NCBI GenBank assembly: GCA_001247695.2 | Contig: LGRX02035171.1 | Span: 1-64,000, forward strand | Source: Cymbomonas tetramitiformis | Taxonomy: Eukaryota; Chlorophyta; Pyramimonadophyceae; Pyramimonadales; Pyramimonadaceae | DNA: 64,000 bases | Direction: 5' to 3' | Part shown: in pieces, positions 1 through 12,100 of the stretch | Layout: every line of letters starts with the position of its first letter | Numbering within the stretch: position 1 is the first letter of the stretch | The notes under the pieces: generated by a model | Told to the model about the DNA's origin: nothing | Databases searched by the model: none | What the model saw: the letters and a program-made list of their open reading frames with translations, nothing else | Program-made: the position numbers and the translations under genes

Positions 1-76
1 GCCACTCGGTCGCCACTCAGGCGCCACGTAGTCGCCACTCTGCCGCAATGCAATCGCCCCTCTGTCGCCACTCATA
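1..76. repeat. GTCGCCACTC short repeat at left edge
   Basis: Four or five imperfect copies of a GTCGCCACTC unit are separated by a few bases. The array may continue beyond the left edge of the window. It has no coding potential and resembles host minisatellite DNA rather than the viral genes to the right. Confidence 0.6.
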
Positions 77-176
77 GTTGCTTTGAGTTGTGTGATGATG
101 CAAATGAAGAGGGCGCGGCCTTCTAATGTTCTTCTTCTTGCTTTTGCGCACAGGATCTTCTACTTGCTAAGAATGA

Positions 177-392
177 AGAGAGAAAGACTTCAAAGGAAGA
201 GAAAAGTTGACACTAAAACATCTTACTAGTAGCCAGCAACGGAATTCTGTTGATTGCGGCGTTTTTTTGTTAGCAAACATGCATGCGATCGCCAACGGGA
301 TTTGCCATCAAGAAGTGAAAGAGGAAGACATGAAAGTCCGTAGATTGCACATGATTAGAGAGATGCGCTTAGGTTGGCGGGCGGCAATGTAA
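177..392 (+). pseudogene. Ulp1-type cysteine protease C-terminal remnant
   Basis: The translation contains QQRNSVDCGVFLLANM, which fits the end of the Ulp1/SUMO-protease (C48) catalytic domain: the oxyanion-hole Gln followed by the nucleophile Cys in a DCGVF context. The His and Asp parts of the triad are absent, and the frame is closed upstream by a TGA at 174-176. No in-frame ATG precedes the motif. Ulp1 domains of this kind are common in eukaryotic DNA transposons and host genes. The fragment could be the last exon of a host or transposon gene, or a decayed copy. It lies between two repeat tracts and far from any recognisable viral gene. Confidence 0.55.
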
Positions 393-819
393 GTAAGGCA
401 TGTATATAAATGTAAATGTGTGTGGGGCATGCATTATGTTGTGGTAGGATTGTTGGTGTTACACGTAAACACGTGTTTCAGAAATGTGACCGTGGCAAGG
501 AGGGTGTGGGCAAGTCCCCGACTACACAAAGGTATCGGGTTGGCAGCCCAAAGTTTGTGTGGATCCTTCCTTGTGGCGGGCCATGGGCATTCCAAGCAAG
601 GAGGCAACTTTCTTGATCCAATCCTTAGCCACACACCGTGGAAAGCAAGGGGGGTTGATTAGCGGTGTTAAGCGGCAATTATAGGATGAATACCCTTCCA
701 GAGGGTTGTCTACTTGGGAGGAATGCCCGTCACTTGCCTGAGTTCACTTAATAATAGATAAGATGAGTATAGGGCCGGGGGGGAGGAGGGATGGGGGGTG
801 CATGCATAACTTGCAATGA
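393..819. other. no gene seen
   Basis: This GC-richer stretch follows the Ulp1 remnant. Only short overlapping frames on both strands are present, with no recognisable motif. A G-rich run (about 775-800) precedes the repeat array. Confidence 0.5.
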
Positions 820-1740
820 AGTGCCCTGAATTGAAAGTTCATGCCCTGGAATGCAAGTTCAGGGCCTGAAAATGATAGGTCAGGGCCTGAAAATGATAGT
901 TCGGGGCCTGAAAATTCATTTTCAGGAGCTGGAATTCATTTTCAGGCCCTGAAAATGCATTTTCAAGGCTTGAACTGAATTTCCAGGGCCTGAATAAAAT
1001 ACAACCCCTGAATAAAGTTCAGCCCCTGAATAAAATACAGTCCCTGAATAAAATATACAGCCCCTGAAAATGAATTATCAGGGGTTGTATTTTATTCAGG
1101 GCCGGAATTCATTTTCAGGCCCTGAAAATGCATTTTCAGGGCTTGAACTGAATTTTCAGGGCCTGAATAAAATACAACCCCTGAATAAAGTTCAGCCCCT
1201 GAATAAAAGTTCAACCCCGAAAAGGTTCAGCTCCCTGAATAGAATACAGCCCCTGAATAAAAGTTAAGGGGTAGTATCCTACAAACAGCCCCTGAATACA
1301 AGTTCAGCCCCTGAAGACAAAATTCAGCCCCTGAAGAAAAGTGAAGTAGAGCGAAAATACAGCCCCTGTACAGGGCTGTATTTTTGTACAGGGGGAATGA
1401 GAATATAATTGCAAGCAGTATAAAAAACGAAGAGTGAAGCAAAAATACAGCCCCTGAACAAAAAAATACAGGGGCTCCTTAAGAGTGCAAATTGAAAAGT
1501 ACAGGGGTTGTATTTTTGTAGAAACAAGATATAAATATTTCCGGGGGTATGAGATTTTTTCAAAAATGTATAAAAATCGAAAATACAGGGGCTGAACTCA
1601 AATACAGGGGCTGTATTTCAAAAACAGCCCCTGTATTTAAAATACAGCCCCTGTATTTAAAATACAGCCCCTGTATTTAAAATACAGCCCCTGTATTTAA
1701 AATACAGGGTCAAAAAACAGGGTCAAAAATACAGGGTCAG
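820..1740. repeat. degenerate CAGCCCCTG / CAGGGGCTG repeat array
   Basis: The tract is built from imperfect units around CAGGGCCTGAAAATGATAG and CAGCCCCTGAATAAAATA, in both orientations. It ends in four near-perfect 20-bp units of the type TACAGCCCCTGTATTTAAAA at about 1620-1705. Because units occur in both orientations, the tract can form many hairpins. Short frames inside it translate only to low-complexity peptides such as NKIQPLNKVQPLN and are not genes. It probably marks host satellite DNA or a junction between host and virus. Confidence 0.8.
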
Positions 1741-1771
1741 TTTTCCATCGTAATAACCCCCCAACTCCCGG

Positions 1772-2643
1772 ATGTACTCTTCTACGGTGATACGGGATTT
1801 TATAATAGAGAATGTGCGAGCTATTTACATCACGTTTGAGTGGCAAGGTGCGTATTTAAGAATTTTCACATGTGTAAGGAAGCCGCTTAAGTGATTTTGA
1901 CGCTTTACGCATAATCGATGCGCGATGACGATACGACTCGTAACGTATTGATAATATTGTTATATTATATCCTAACGCCGTACGCAAAGCGACTCTTATG
2001 TACGTCCAATTTTTTTTCTGAATTATTATAGCGGGGAGCAGGGTATGGCACAGACAAGATTGGAAAGCCTCGATTCCACGCTCAAAGCGCTCGCTGTCAA
2101 GCCTTATTTAGATTTGTTACGAAAGCGTTTGATGATGCGGATAAGCCTTGCACTAACATCACGTTGATCGGTTATTCGCTGGGTTGCGCGATCACGCTGG
2201 ACGCGGTAAAAAGAATTCGTACAACAATCCGGAATCGATGGTACGGCACAAAGTGGTATATTAAAGCGATCATACTATTCGCTCCCTTCTTATCCGCTGG
2301 ATCCATGCTCGTGCAATCCAGTTTATTTTCGCATATGTCCACATATCTGTTTTCGCCAATGAACAACGCTTCCGCCATTAAACATCTCGGAACCCATGTT
2401 TTTATTGCGCATGGAACAAATGATGATATCATACCTATGACACATTCTCAAGAATTAATACGAATTTTTAGAAGCGCAGTCGCAAATAGCGGATTCGTAT
2501 CGGAGTTGCTTATTCTAAACAAAGCGACCCATACATCGTTATTTACGGAGCCACACAAACAGATTGTAGATACCAAACTTAATGTATTTTTGCGCGCGGT
2601 GTCTATTAAAAATGTTGTATGTAATCAAGTTATACAAACGTAA
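1772..2643 (+). CDS. alpha/beta hydrolase (serine hydrolase fold), intron-containing
   Basis: The protein is an alpha/beta hydrolase of the ABHD type. The second exon shows the nucleophile elbow G-Y-S-L-G, the acid loop HGTNDDIIP and the terminal histidine in ATHTSLF, so the Ser-Asp-His triad is complete. The proposed model is exon 1 at 1772-1847 and exon 2 at 2042-2643 (225 residues). Donor CAAG^GTGCGT and acceptor GAGCAG^GG bring a strand (ITFEWQ) directly before GYGTDKIGKP, matching the usual FDYRGYG...GKP order of the fold. An alternative acceptor exists at 2031. The start is uncertain: the usual oxyanion HG motif is not in this frame, although a strand-like peptide (VLFYGDTGFYNRE) is readable in another frame of 1770-1830. 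The substrate is unknown. Confidence 0.6.
1848..2041 (+). other. proposed intron in hydrolase gene
   Basis: The donor is GTGCGT. Before the acceptor there is a T-rich tract (TTTTTTTTCTGAATTATTATAG) and a second possible AG at 2040-2041. The intron contains an in-frame stop at 2029-2031, so some splicing is needed to reach an upstream start codon. Confidence 0.5.
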
Positions 2644-2676
2644 CCGCAGTATGCTTAATAAAGACGGTAATGGCCG

Positions 2677-3090
2677 TTACGGTATCTCTTTTTCGTCAAG
2701 ATGGTAGTTGTGTATGCACATATGCGCTTTACTTATTTTGGGTGTGAGTATTCCTGTGACGTTCATATACGCAGAAGAGGCTCTTCGATACTTAGTGGAT
2801 GTGACATTGTATTGGCTTGGTACGCATATCATTTCTTCGTCGTTGTCGTATCTGAGGACGTTGGCGTTCCCAATGTGATACGGGCTTGTCATTACGTGCG
2901 GTAATTTATTTTGAGGCGCGCGCATGTAGGATGCATCCAGCGTACAGGAGATGGGACCGCGTTGTAATTTGTACATGTTGTAAAAACATACAAAAAAAAA
3001 CAAAGCGAGCGTGAAGGTTGCACAGAGAAAAAATAAGGTTGCCGAAAAAGAAACTCGCGCATCTATATCAAAAAGTATAGATGAGGACAT
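2677..3090 (-). CDS. small single-pass membrane protein, unknown
   Basis: This is a 137-residue protein starting at the ATG at 3090. It has one hydrophobic segment near the N-terminus (LFFLCATFTLALFFFVCFYN, about residues 20-40), followed by a basic, Tyr/Asn-rich tail of about 95 residues. It is convergent with the hydrolase (34 nt apart) and divergent from the capsid gene. Its position beside the capsid gene suggests a virion membrane or assembly role, but I recognise no family. Confidence 0.55.
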   Translation of the reverse strand: MSSSILFDIDARVSFSATLFFLCATFTLALFFFVCFYNMYKLQRGPISCTLDASYMRAPQNKLPHVMTSPYHIGNANVLRYDNDEEMICVPSQYNVTSTKYRRASSAYMNVTGILTPKISKAHMCIHNYHLDEKEIP

Positions 3091-3151
3091 AATAAGCAAA
3101 AAAGCCTATTTTGTGACTTGTTCAAACTCGTCTTGCTTAAGCGTTTATAGA

Positions 3152-3190
3152 GACAGGTATATATATATACCTGCTAGTTCGATATAAAAA
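3152..3190 (+). promoter_or_regulatory. TATA-like promoter region of the capsid gene
   Basis: The alternating GGTATATATATATACC palindrome is followed by GATATAAAAATAC, 45-80 nt before the capsid ATG. It is the best TATA-like sequence in the gap between the divergent membrane-protein and capsid genes. Confidence 0.45.
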
Positions 3191-3236
3191 TACACAAAAA
3201 CAATTCGTTCGAAGGCTTGTAAAGTCCATACAAAAT

Positions 3237-6200
3237 ATGGCAACATCCGCGCCGGGAATGTATGTTGGTACTGGGACCGATGTAGGATCGGGACGAGCGC
3301 ACGGTATCGATAGACGTCCCATCGCATCCGGGGACAATCCGGATGCGGTAAATAATCCCACCGCTCGTTTCGGGCCTTACTTTGGGGAAAATCCTAAACC
3401 GTATTTGCTGTCGCCGTACGATCAATACGGACGCGAGAATTTTGCACTTCCGGAGGCGTATCTCGGATACTCCCCGTATATGACAAACGTGATGATCACG
3501 CTCATAACCAAGGAGGTACGATCCTTTTGCTTAATGATGAAAGGCGCTTTGTTTGACACACATAGTTTGCACGATTCACTTTTTATGCGTATTCTTTGCA
3601 AATAGTTTTTTAATAAGAAAACTTCGCTGTAATACGATATGTGCGATATGTTGCACGTCGGTATGACAACACAGATACGACCGTACGAAAGCGGCTCGGT
3701 CAAACAGAATGAGATAAGTTTCGAGCAAGTCAACTTTTGTCAAGTAATAACTGTTGTATATAATACTTCTGTACAAAATAACGATAAAATACCGGAGCAA
3801 TGCTATGGCAACCTATAAGCTTTTCGACCCGACATTTTAAGATATGATGATGATTGTTCCGTACAGGATATGTGGCCTACGCAAGTTTTGCAATATCGCG
3901 AAACCAAAGATACGTCCACCATACAATGGAACGAGTACCACTTCAATCGCCATCTGTTGGGACCCGTTCCGGAGGAGGGGGTCAGTCGTCTTGTCAGTCA
4001 GCAGATGAATGAACGACGCGATCATTATACACGCTACGGACTAGCGATGATTCTTGAACACGGTTTTATGAACACGGAAAAGGGACGTATGTGTTATGTG
4101 AACAATCTGCAGCAAATACGAAACGCGGTGCTGGAGACTGTGTATCTCGGAGTTTTAGAGGCGCTTCTGAGATGTAAATCGTACGACGACATGTGGAACG
4201 AACGTTTTGGTGGTGTCCGTTCATCCGCGGCAGCGCGGAAATCTCTAATGATGGAGGTGGAGGACTTTGCCACAATTCAAAAGACCGAACACGGTTGGGA
4301 TATGCTCGATAGTCGGTGCAAACGATTTATGCGTTCCAAAAACGTGCAGCCCGATACGTGGATCATACCGGAAGGCATGAAGTCGTACATTTCTCAAGTG
4401 CGACGAGAGAATCACACGTACATGCTCGCAGGGCCAGAGGGTCCGCAAAACTTCAAAAGCGGTCTAAACGGACAACCGGCAAACGTCGTAGACTCGCGTA
4501 ACGATTGCAATATATTCGAAACCAAATCTTTCGAAATGCCCGAGATGTCCGAACCCATCGACGTTACCCGTCGAAATCGGGCCATCGGTGAGTTTTTTCT
4601 AATGCAGGAGGACGAAGAGGCGATAGGCCATCGAACAAAATATATGTCGTCACATCGAAACATTGTGATCTACGATGAAGACGTGGACAATTTTGTGGAG
4701 GTGCGGCTTCTGGACGCCATTGAGCATGACCCTCTTTTGGAGAAAAATATGTATGAAGTCATCACCGATATACCTGTCACTCCAGGACCTTCGAATGATC
4801 CCGGGCCCAGTTATTCGGCCATGTCGAATTCAACGGAGACGTCCGTCGAATTTGGGGATATTCCTCCGCAAGATGAGCTCGAACTGAACAGTTCTCGCGG
4901 ACCGCCCATGAGCGACCGAACCTTGACGCTTTTTGCGGATACTTATTTTGATGCAAATACTAGCAACAACTTTATGGATGCCTTCGGGCAATCGGCGCCG
5001 CAATATTTTATCGACATGGATAACGACGTTAGGACCATCGGCTCTGAAACCTTTGAGGCTAACGTAAAACGGCTGTTCAGCTCGATCATTACTCTGCAGT
5101 CACACGTAGATTGTAATGATGAAAAAGAATCGGAATACGTAAGCGCCATCGCACAACACGTGCGGGAGCTTTTTGCCAAAAAAGAGGACGCCTACGCGTT
5201 TTATATGCTCGCTCATGGGATCGCGTCCGAAGAGTCTTATTTTGCATCGATGGATACCGACAAGAAACTTCACAGTGTTTACATACGTCAACTCGTTCGT
5301 TTCAATGAAGATCAAGAGCTGTTGCCGCTTCCACCGCAGCTGTCTGTGCAATGTTTCCAACAAACCTGTACCGCCATATTTGTCACTATTATACGACAGA
5401 CAATAAACAACACGACTGCGCTCAAGGAATTCGATGATATACAAGAACATATTGAGAGATTACTCGCGGATATTTGTGGTACATGGTTTGAGGTTGCGAA
5501 AGAAGCGAGTTACACCTCACCAAATGTGGAATCATATCGATCGATGATGGACAAAAAACACGCAAATTCTTTGATTGAAAACAATCGCGGCGTGAGCGAT
5601 CTTGTGTACAAAACCTTAGAGGCTACGCTCTTTGTGGGTCGAGCTCTTTTTCAATACATGTCCACGTCTCAATATCTTCGACGGGGTGAAGCGTGCGACT
5701 GCAGACCCGTTGGTTTCAATACTCTGGATGGAGCTCGCGCTCTAGCAAAAGTCAATGAAAATCGGATTTACCAGAGCGACAAATGCGAAAAAATGGTGCA
5801 GATGTATTTGTATATGCTACGCTGCGCAAAGACCGTGTTTGGGGATCATGGCTTGACGGATAAAGAAGCGGACCTGTTTAATTTGTGCATAGCGAAGCAC
5901 CAGATGCCAGGAAATGTATACATCAATATGGATAAGCTTAACAATCAGTCTGCAACATCGGAAAACGAGTTGCACTTCTTCACAGCGTTGGACGAAACAC
6001 AATTTAGCCTAGCTAATAGTGGTCACCTGCTGAATATATCATCGCGTGGTATCTATTTTAATCATCTGCCTTTAAAAAAGCTGTTGGAATCGTTAACAGG
6101 AGACCTTGGACAATACAATACAAATCGCGACATAAGCTCAAATATGGTGAAGCAATTTGATACAGACCATGAAGCAATGCAGTTCATTCATGAAGTATTC

Positions 6201-7832
6201 ACACGATACGAATGTGTCGAAGTACTGCACGAGATCGAACAAGGCAATAATGACATGGGCCGTTCACTTAAACAAGCTATTATAGCTATGTTTTACTTTT
6301 ATCAAAAGGGTTGTTACAAAATCACTCAACTAATGAAAATTGCGGTGGCTTACGTACTAAAATGGGCTTCGATGTATATGCTCTATACTCCAGATTACAT
6401 GATGAATAACTATCAGCTCTATGCGCCCGAGATTGTTGACAAAGCTATAACTCATATGGATAATAATGCTGAGGACATGGACGATAAAGACGTGATCAAA
6501 CATCTATTTTGTCCGACAAGGACGTACTGTGTCTTTAAAAACAAGTCTACAAATGCCTATATGTTGAGCACTGGTGATGGAATCGTTCAATTGGCTCTTA
6601 CTGGAAAACCTGAAAATATTGGACAAAATGAGCAATTAGCACGTACTAATATTGCCATCCGCACCGCGTTCAAAGCGCCCAAAAAACTGTCAGCTAGCTC
6701 CATCTTCACACGTATGAATTGTGATGACGTTGAACCGAACCAGACGGTAACCAAGTTCATATTGTATTTGAAAAGCTTACGTAAGAACGACTACATAAAC
6801 CGTAATAGCAGCGACAAATTATTTGATGAATGGTGCAATACAAGAGGCAATGTAGAACATGGATCATCCGTTGAGCAGCAAACAGTAGGCTTAGCAGGCA
6901 ATCCTACGTTTCACGCGCCGACCATCGACGCGCGAGGTACGGTTTCTTTTGTGTCTTCACGAAAGTACAAGCGTCTGTCGCAGGCTTATGAAACTCTGAG
7001 ATCGAGATCTCACGCGTTGATGATGTATACGCTGTTCTGCACTCAAGAGGTTTCAAAGGATTTTCTACGTAAAGTTGTGAAATGCGACGTGATGTTCCCT
7101 TTTGGATATCTTTTGCTTCGTCCTTATCAGACGTATGAGATGTGCACGGCCATTTTGACAAAAGCGGGACGTGAAACGGGAGAAACTTTAATCGGACATT
7201 ATGACTTCCAACTGAGCGATAATGTGATTCAAAAAATGCACTACGGAAACTTTACGATTTATTTGAAATCCATAGTGTATCGACCAAACAACGTCTTCTT
7301 GGCGGAAGATATCTTCTGTGCTAACTACATCAGCGGAGGCGGCACGGAATTTGTGCGCGCCACCGACAATCGGGAGGACTCTCACATTTTCGATCATCGT
7401 ACGCCCTCTCTGTATCCATGCTTGATTGGGTACGACGAAAAGATCAAAGATAATCCTATATCGGTAACTGGAAAATTTGAGCCGCACACCTGTCTACAAA
7501 GCGTCAGTGAGCCTCATTATAGTACGGCCAATACTTATAAAGATGATTACAGCTTTTATCCCACAAACGCTCCTTCCGGTGATCTTCCTTACTTTGACAG
7601 TTCCAATAGAGGAAACACGATTTGTTTTCAAGGTCATCAAGCGAGCTACAACCATAACACCGGTCATTTGGATCGTGTAACGCTCAACACCGGTCACTGG
7701 GGAGAACGCGTCTATCCTGGATGCGGAAAAGTTCGACGAGGTCTGAGTAAATATTTGGAGCCCGTTAATTACAACACTATGCGGAAAGGCGGCGGAGGCG
7801 CGGTAACCACGGGATTCGGTATGATGCTCTAA
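3237..7832 (+). CDS. probable HK97-fold major capsid protein, two exons
   Basis: The model is exon 1 at 3237-3515 and exon 2 at 3867-7832. The phase-0 junction (ACCAAGGAG^GTACGA...TACAG^GATATG) gives 1,414 residues. The intron has stop codons, and the exon 1 frame reads straight into exon 2 once it is removed. The N-terminus is Gly/Ala/Pro-rich and short. Next comes a helical segment (RDHYTRYGLAMILEHGF, with QQIRNAVLETVYLGVLEALL) typical of the N-arm and spine-helix start of very large tailed-phage/herpes-like capsid proteins. The C-terminus is Gly-rich. Length, splicing and the neighbouring heliorhodopsin, TBP and histone genes match mirusvirus capsid genes. The assignment rests on context and general character, not on a diagnostic motif. 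A large structural protein of another kind remains possible. Confidence 0.62.
3516..3866 (+). other. spliceosomal intron in capsid gene
   Basis: This 351-nt intron has donor GTACGA and acceptor TTCCGTACAG. It separates two frames that join in phase 0. It is one of the longer introns in the window. Confidence 0.75.
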
Positions 7833-7907
7833 TTTATGAAGCTATTCAAATTAAAACGGACGCGTTGATAGTAGCGGAGATAAATTAGTCAACGATCGTT
7901 TCATCCT

Positions 7908-7916
7908 GTCGATCGA
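7908..7916 (+). promoter_or_regulatory. GTCGATCGA element upstream of TFIIB gene
   Basis: A single copy of the recurrent GTCGATCGA motif lies 97 nt before the TFIIB-like start codon, in the gap after the capsid gene. A related ACGATCGTT palindrome sits 16 nt upstream. Confidence 0.4.
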
Positions 7917-8012
7917 ATGGATACAATGAAGAATATATAGAATAATTTCAAATTTTTGAAACACGCTCATATGTAAATATATTTGTGTTAAGCGTACCCA
8001 TTTGTAATTATC

Positions 8013-8987
8013 ATGCAGACTTGTGTATGTAGCAGTTGCTGTTCCACCAATTTTGTGCTAACGGAACTTGGAGACACCTGCACTGATTGCGGCGTCGTCA
8101 TTCCTGACATTGTGTGGGGAAGAACGGATGAGAAGCTTACGAACGACATAGAGTTGTCGTATCCTAGCGAGGTTACCTTTTCAACTAAATGTTCCACCGT
8201 AGTGGAATTAGAGCAGTTTGTAAAGCCGGTCGCTATCGATGGCGCGGTTCCCAAATTTCCCAGTTTCTATTATGAAAGCTTTGCACAAACCGTCTACCTC
8301 TATCAAAAAATATGGAGAAAGGTGACGAAAAGAGCGTTTGCTGTTGAGGTGGAGAAAACAAATGAAATTTATGAATTTTGGAAAGGGGTGCTGTTTTCCG
8401 CGCGCGCTTGCTCCGTCATCGAGGCCCAAAGTTTATTTGATCGATGGGTGAGCTACCAAAAGTACATAAGTCTGCCGTCGAATTCTTGTAAAAAAGTGAT
8501 CCAGATTACCAAATATATGCAACAGCTTTCGCGGTACATGTTATGCATGCATCTTGCGCAGTGTGGCGTGTATGATAGAAAGACTCTAAATAGCGGTGAA
8601 TGCAGACAATGCTTGATCGAATACCCGCTCAGCTTTTTGCGTAGATCAAATCTGTTACAGGAGAGTCTTCACGTATCCTCTGTGAAGTCCAGTTTAAATG
8701 AGCGAACAAACATGGAAATTCCATCTTATATGGCCATCATAAGAGAGGTGTCTAACGCTTGGGAAGAACAGATTGATTCTTGGATATTGTCTTCCGTTGA
8801 AAAGAAAGACTACAAAACATCTATACGGATTGCATACGGTATGGATGTGTTTGCTTGGAAATCTTGGGACAACGCTATACCGATACTTCCTCCTATATTT
8901 GCTGAGCTTAGACGCCGGTTTCACAGTGAAAAAAATGGCACCAATTTGAAGTGCAATATTGTTCTGAAGAAAGTCATCGGGTTGTAG
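8013..8987 (+). CDS. TFIIB-like transcription initiation factor
   Basis: This 324-residue protein begins with a zinc ribbon. Ligands C6-x2-C9 and C23-x2-C26 flank a short beta hairpin, and the second knuckle reads CTDCGVVIPD, as in TFIIB/TFB ribbons. The remainder (about residues 80-320) is alpha-helical and fits a diverged cyclin-like core, although individual repeats are hard to delimit by eye. TFIIB bridges TBP bound at the TATA box and RNA polymerase II. A TBP gene is present at 62442-63283, so the virus appears to carry both promoter-recognition factors. The gene is intronless in this model. Confidence is good for the zinc ribbon and moderate for the full TFIIB assignment. Confidence 0.75.
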   Translation: MQTCVCSSCCSTNFVLTELGDTCTDCGVVIPDIVWGRTDEKLTNDIELSYPSEVTFSTKCSTVVELEQFVKPVAIDGAVPKFPSFYYESFAQTVYLYQKIWRKVTKRAFAVEVEKTNEIYEFWKGVLFSARACSVIEAQSLFDRWVSYQKYISLPSNSCKKVIQITKYMQQLSRYMLCMHLAQCGVYDRKTLNSGECRQCLIEYPLSFLRRSNLLQESLHVSSVKSSLNERTNMEIPSYMAIIREVSNAWEEQIDSWILSSVEKKDYKTSIRIAYGMDVFAWKSWDNAIPILPPIFAELRRRFHSEKNGTNLKCNIVLKKVIGL

Positions 8988-9161
8988 CGAAGGGATGTTA
9001 TTGAACAGTAACATGCTTTTCTTGGCGCTGAAGAGTGCATGACACTATACGACGCAGCAATCATGTAACTGAAAAATGCTTCGATTATATAATAATTAAT
9101 AGTCGTATAAGTGAGAGCGAGTTTATCGCGATGATCAAGTGTACTATTATCTTGCGGCTTG

Positions 9162-12100
9162 TTATATTTTAAAAACGGATCCTGCAGGTCTACGTTTAGC
9201 CATTTTTGCTGTCTTTGGGACAAAAAATGATTTCTTTTCCGTTGGAAGACTTCTTATCGTTTGTTGTTTCCTGGATATCATATTCATCAAAATCGTGACA
9301 ATACCTGTAATAATCAAGATTAAAAGGACGGAAACGATGGAAATTGCGACTGCCAGAATCGCTTTCATTCGTTTAGAGTCGTGGTCGTCATGCGTATCCG
9401 AGGAGGAAGATGAATGCGCGGCATCGTTGCTGGAGCTAGAGTCCGAATTGATATTTGAAGCGCTCGAAGAGGAACGGGAGGTCGCTGTCAATTCAATTGT
9501 ATGCTGCTTTGCGGTATTTCTTGAAGCGATAAAATCGTAATCATTGGATCGAACCGTGATCTCGCTGCTTACTAGTCTGCCGATGCCGGCATTTGATTTT
9601 CCACCAAGAGTTTGAGGTGTTTTATAGCAAGTCGACTTGACGGCGTTGGCGGGCGTGTCTCCAAAGTAATTGGTACACAAACATTCTTGATTGTAGCTAC
9701 AACTGACGCTAGTTTCTGCCGTGTTGTAATGGTAAGTCGGGTTGCTCGATGTGGTCACTTTGACGCACCCGCTAGGATATTTCGGATCGTTGATTTCTTC
9801 CATGTTTGAGGCATGCGATTGGCACTCCTCTTTGGTTATCTGATAACGCACCACATGTTCTGCGCAGCTTCTCATTTTATGCGCGTATTCATAGTTATTT
9901 CCATAAGGATTTTTGCAAATCATATGTCCCGATCTGGTAGACTTAGTCATGAGGACCTTGTCACCGGAGTTATACTCGAAGCTGTACTTTAAGCGCCCGC
10001 CACCCTCATGCTGTACGTCATTCACAAAACATCCTTTGGCTTGATCTGGGTTAGAAGCAGACGTGAACGTGTCTATACCATCCCTTACGAGACTTTTGCA
10101 TTCGCTCTCGTCGTACATGACGTACGTTTGCAGATGCTCCAGTTTTTTGGAATACGAATTCGAAGGAACAGCTTGCTCCTTCGTGATGACCGCACCGATG
10201 AAGCAGAAGCTTAGATCGAATGTGTAAAATTCGGGCGCGTAATCCAGACGTATGTTGTTGGTCATCAACCACGACAAAGAGGATGTATCAAAGTCGATAC
10301 CACCCTTTTCGAGCTGAGGCATAAGTTCATCCTCAAGAACGCTGGAGATGTAAAGATTTTTGGAGGACAGGATACTCATCAGCTTAGGACTGACCACCGA
10401 ACGATGCATGAACTGCTTTAAGTCCAAGCTGGTGGGGTTGTAAAAACTGCCATCTTCTGCGCTAACTTCATCCTGGAAAATACCTTTGTATATTGGGACG
10501 AGCTTACCAAACTCGCTCAAGGATGAACGGTTAGTCAAAATATCCGCCGAGATACCGCAAAGATCCGTCTTTGGTTCAAGTATGCTGGATTCCTGCAAAA
10601 GAGAATAGCGATTGTAAAATCGTATAAACTGACGAAATGCACAAGCCTTATCAGAGCATCTTGCTTTGCGTCTTTATGATTGTTGCGTACCTGTTTGGTC
10701 ATCTCTTTGGAAGAAAGAAGGTTTTCATCTTTTTGGCCTTGCGATCTGAGTATCGCGAACAACGATACCGGGTACAGTCCATATTTTTGTCTCGCTTCCG
10801 CCTGTAAAACAAAAAACACCAACCATTCAGCACAAAGCGCACAAATACCGTATACAAGAGAAGAAAACTGGCAACAACAATTGTCGCAACACCTTTTCAA
10901 AAAAGGTGCTGATGCGGAAACGTTGTTCGCTTTCTACGCGATCCGCTGCGGGTTTGTCGCCATTAATGACATCACGCAGACTACGCGTGCCTTCGGAATT
11001 GGCAGTGTGATAAGTTGTCCACTCCGGTAACGCGCTAAAATCTTGTAGGTCAGACGGCACGTCCACCTTCATGGTCAAATCGAAAAGCTGATTGGTGGAC
11101 TCGGCGTCGGTAGTCATGGAAAGCGTAGAAACGAAATGCATCTGAAGCGGTTCCATAGGATCGATCATAAAAGTTCTGCCACCTTTAGTGATGTAATCCA
11201 TATCCATTTTTATGTGTATCTTCTCCGATTGATCTGCATTTTCAAATACGCATACGTAGATGCGGGAAAAGCAGTTGTATTCAAAGTATTTTGCTGCGTA
11301 CTCAGTGGCATCTGGAGAATTGGCAATCTCTATGCTGTCGCCGGAGATCCCGGTGTCTTCCAAGGCTTGATATACTAAATTGCAATCGATCGTTTTTACA
11401 TCGGGTTCCGAGAAGCGGTAGTCTTCAATTCCTTGGAAAGAAGTATGCTGAAAACTTGAGTTTGCGGCATCCACAATTTTGGCTGTCGCGTAAGTTCCGG
11501 GAGTCCATTTATCCAAGGTGTGCATGTATGCGTATTTTGGCGTTCCCAAACTTTTGATGTACGGATCTATGGATGGGTTGATAGTCGTGGCATCGTACGA
11601 TACAATAGGATTTACCAAAACATTGTTATTCTCGGCGGCTGTGTTCAAGGGTTGGGAAACGCATATGCGCGTATTTAGCTGTATGGAGGTCGAAAATGAT
11701 TCGTAGTTATAAGTGCTTCGTACATCTTTTAAGAAACCGACAGCAGGAGGTAACACGGGAGATTTTGCTGAAAAGCTTAAGACATTTGTTGACGCCGTTT
11801 TAATATGAACTGGGAAATTGAAACTTCTTGTCAAAGTCGTGCCGGATTGCATATGCAGCGTCTGTCGAAGCGCGAGGTTTGTTCGATGGGACCACGCGCC
11901 CGCGTGCTCTTCCCGGATAATATAATTAGGCGCTTCGGTGTTGAATATTCCCAAAAACTCCAAAACCCCGGCACGAAACATCATCTTATTTTCTTCCGTT
12001 TCACACGTCGACACGTTCGCGTCTATATTTGGTGAATTCGTATAGACATATCCATCCGGATTGGTATACCAACTCCCGCTTGTATTGGCGCACCTTCGTG

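Noticed and set aside
416..662. Overlapping short frames on both strands after the Ulp1 remnant
   Set aside because: Three frames overlap in a GC-rich stretch, with no motif and no regulatory context.
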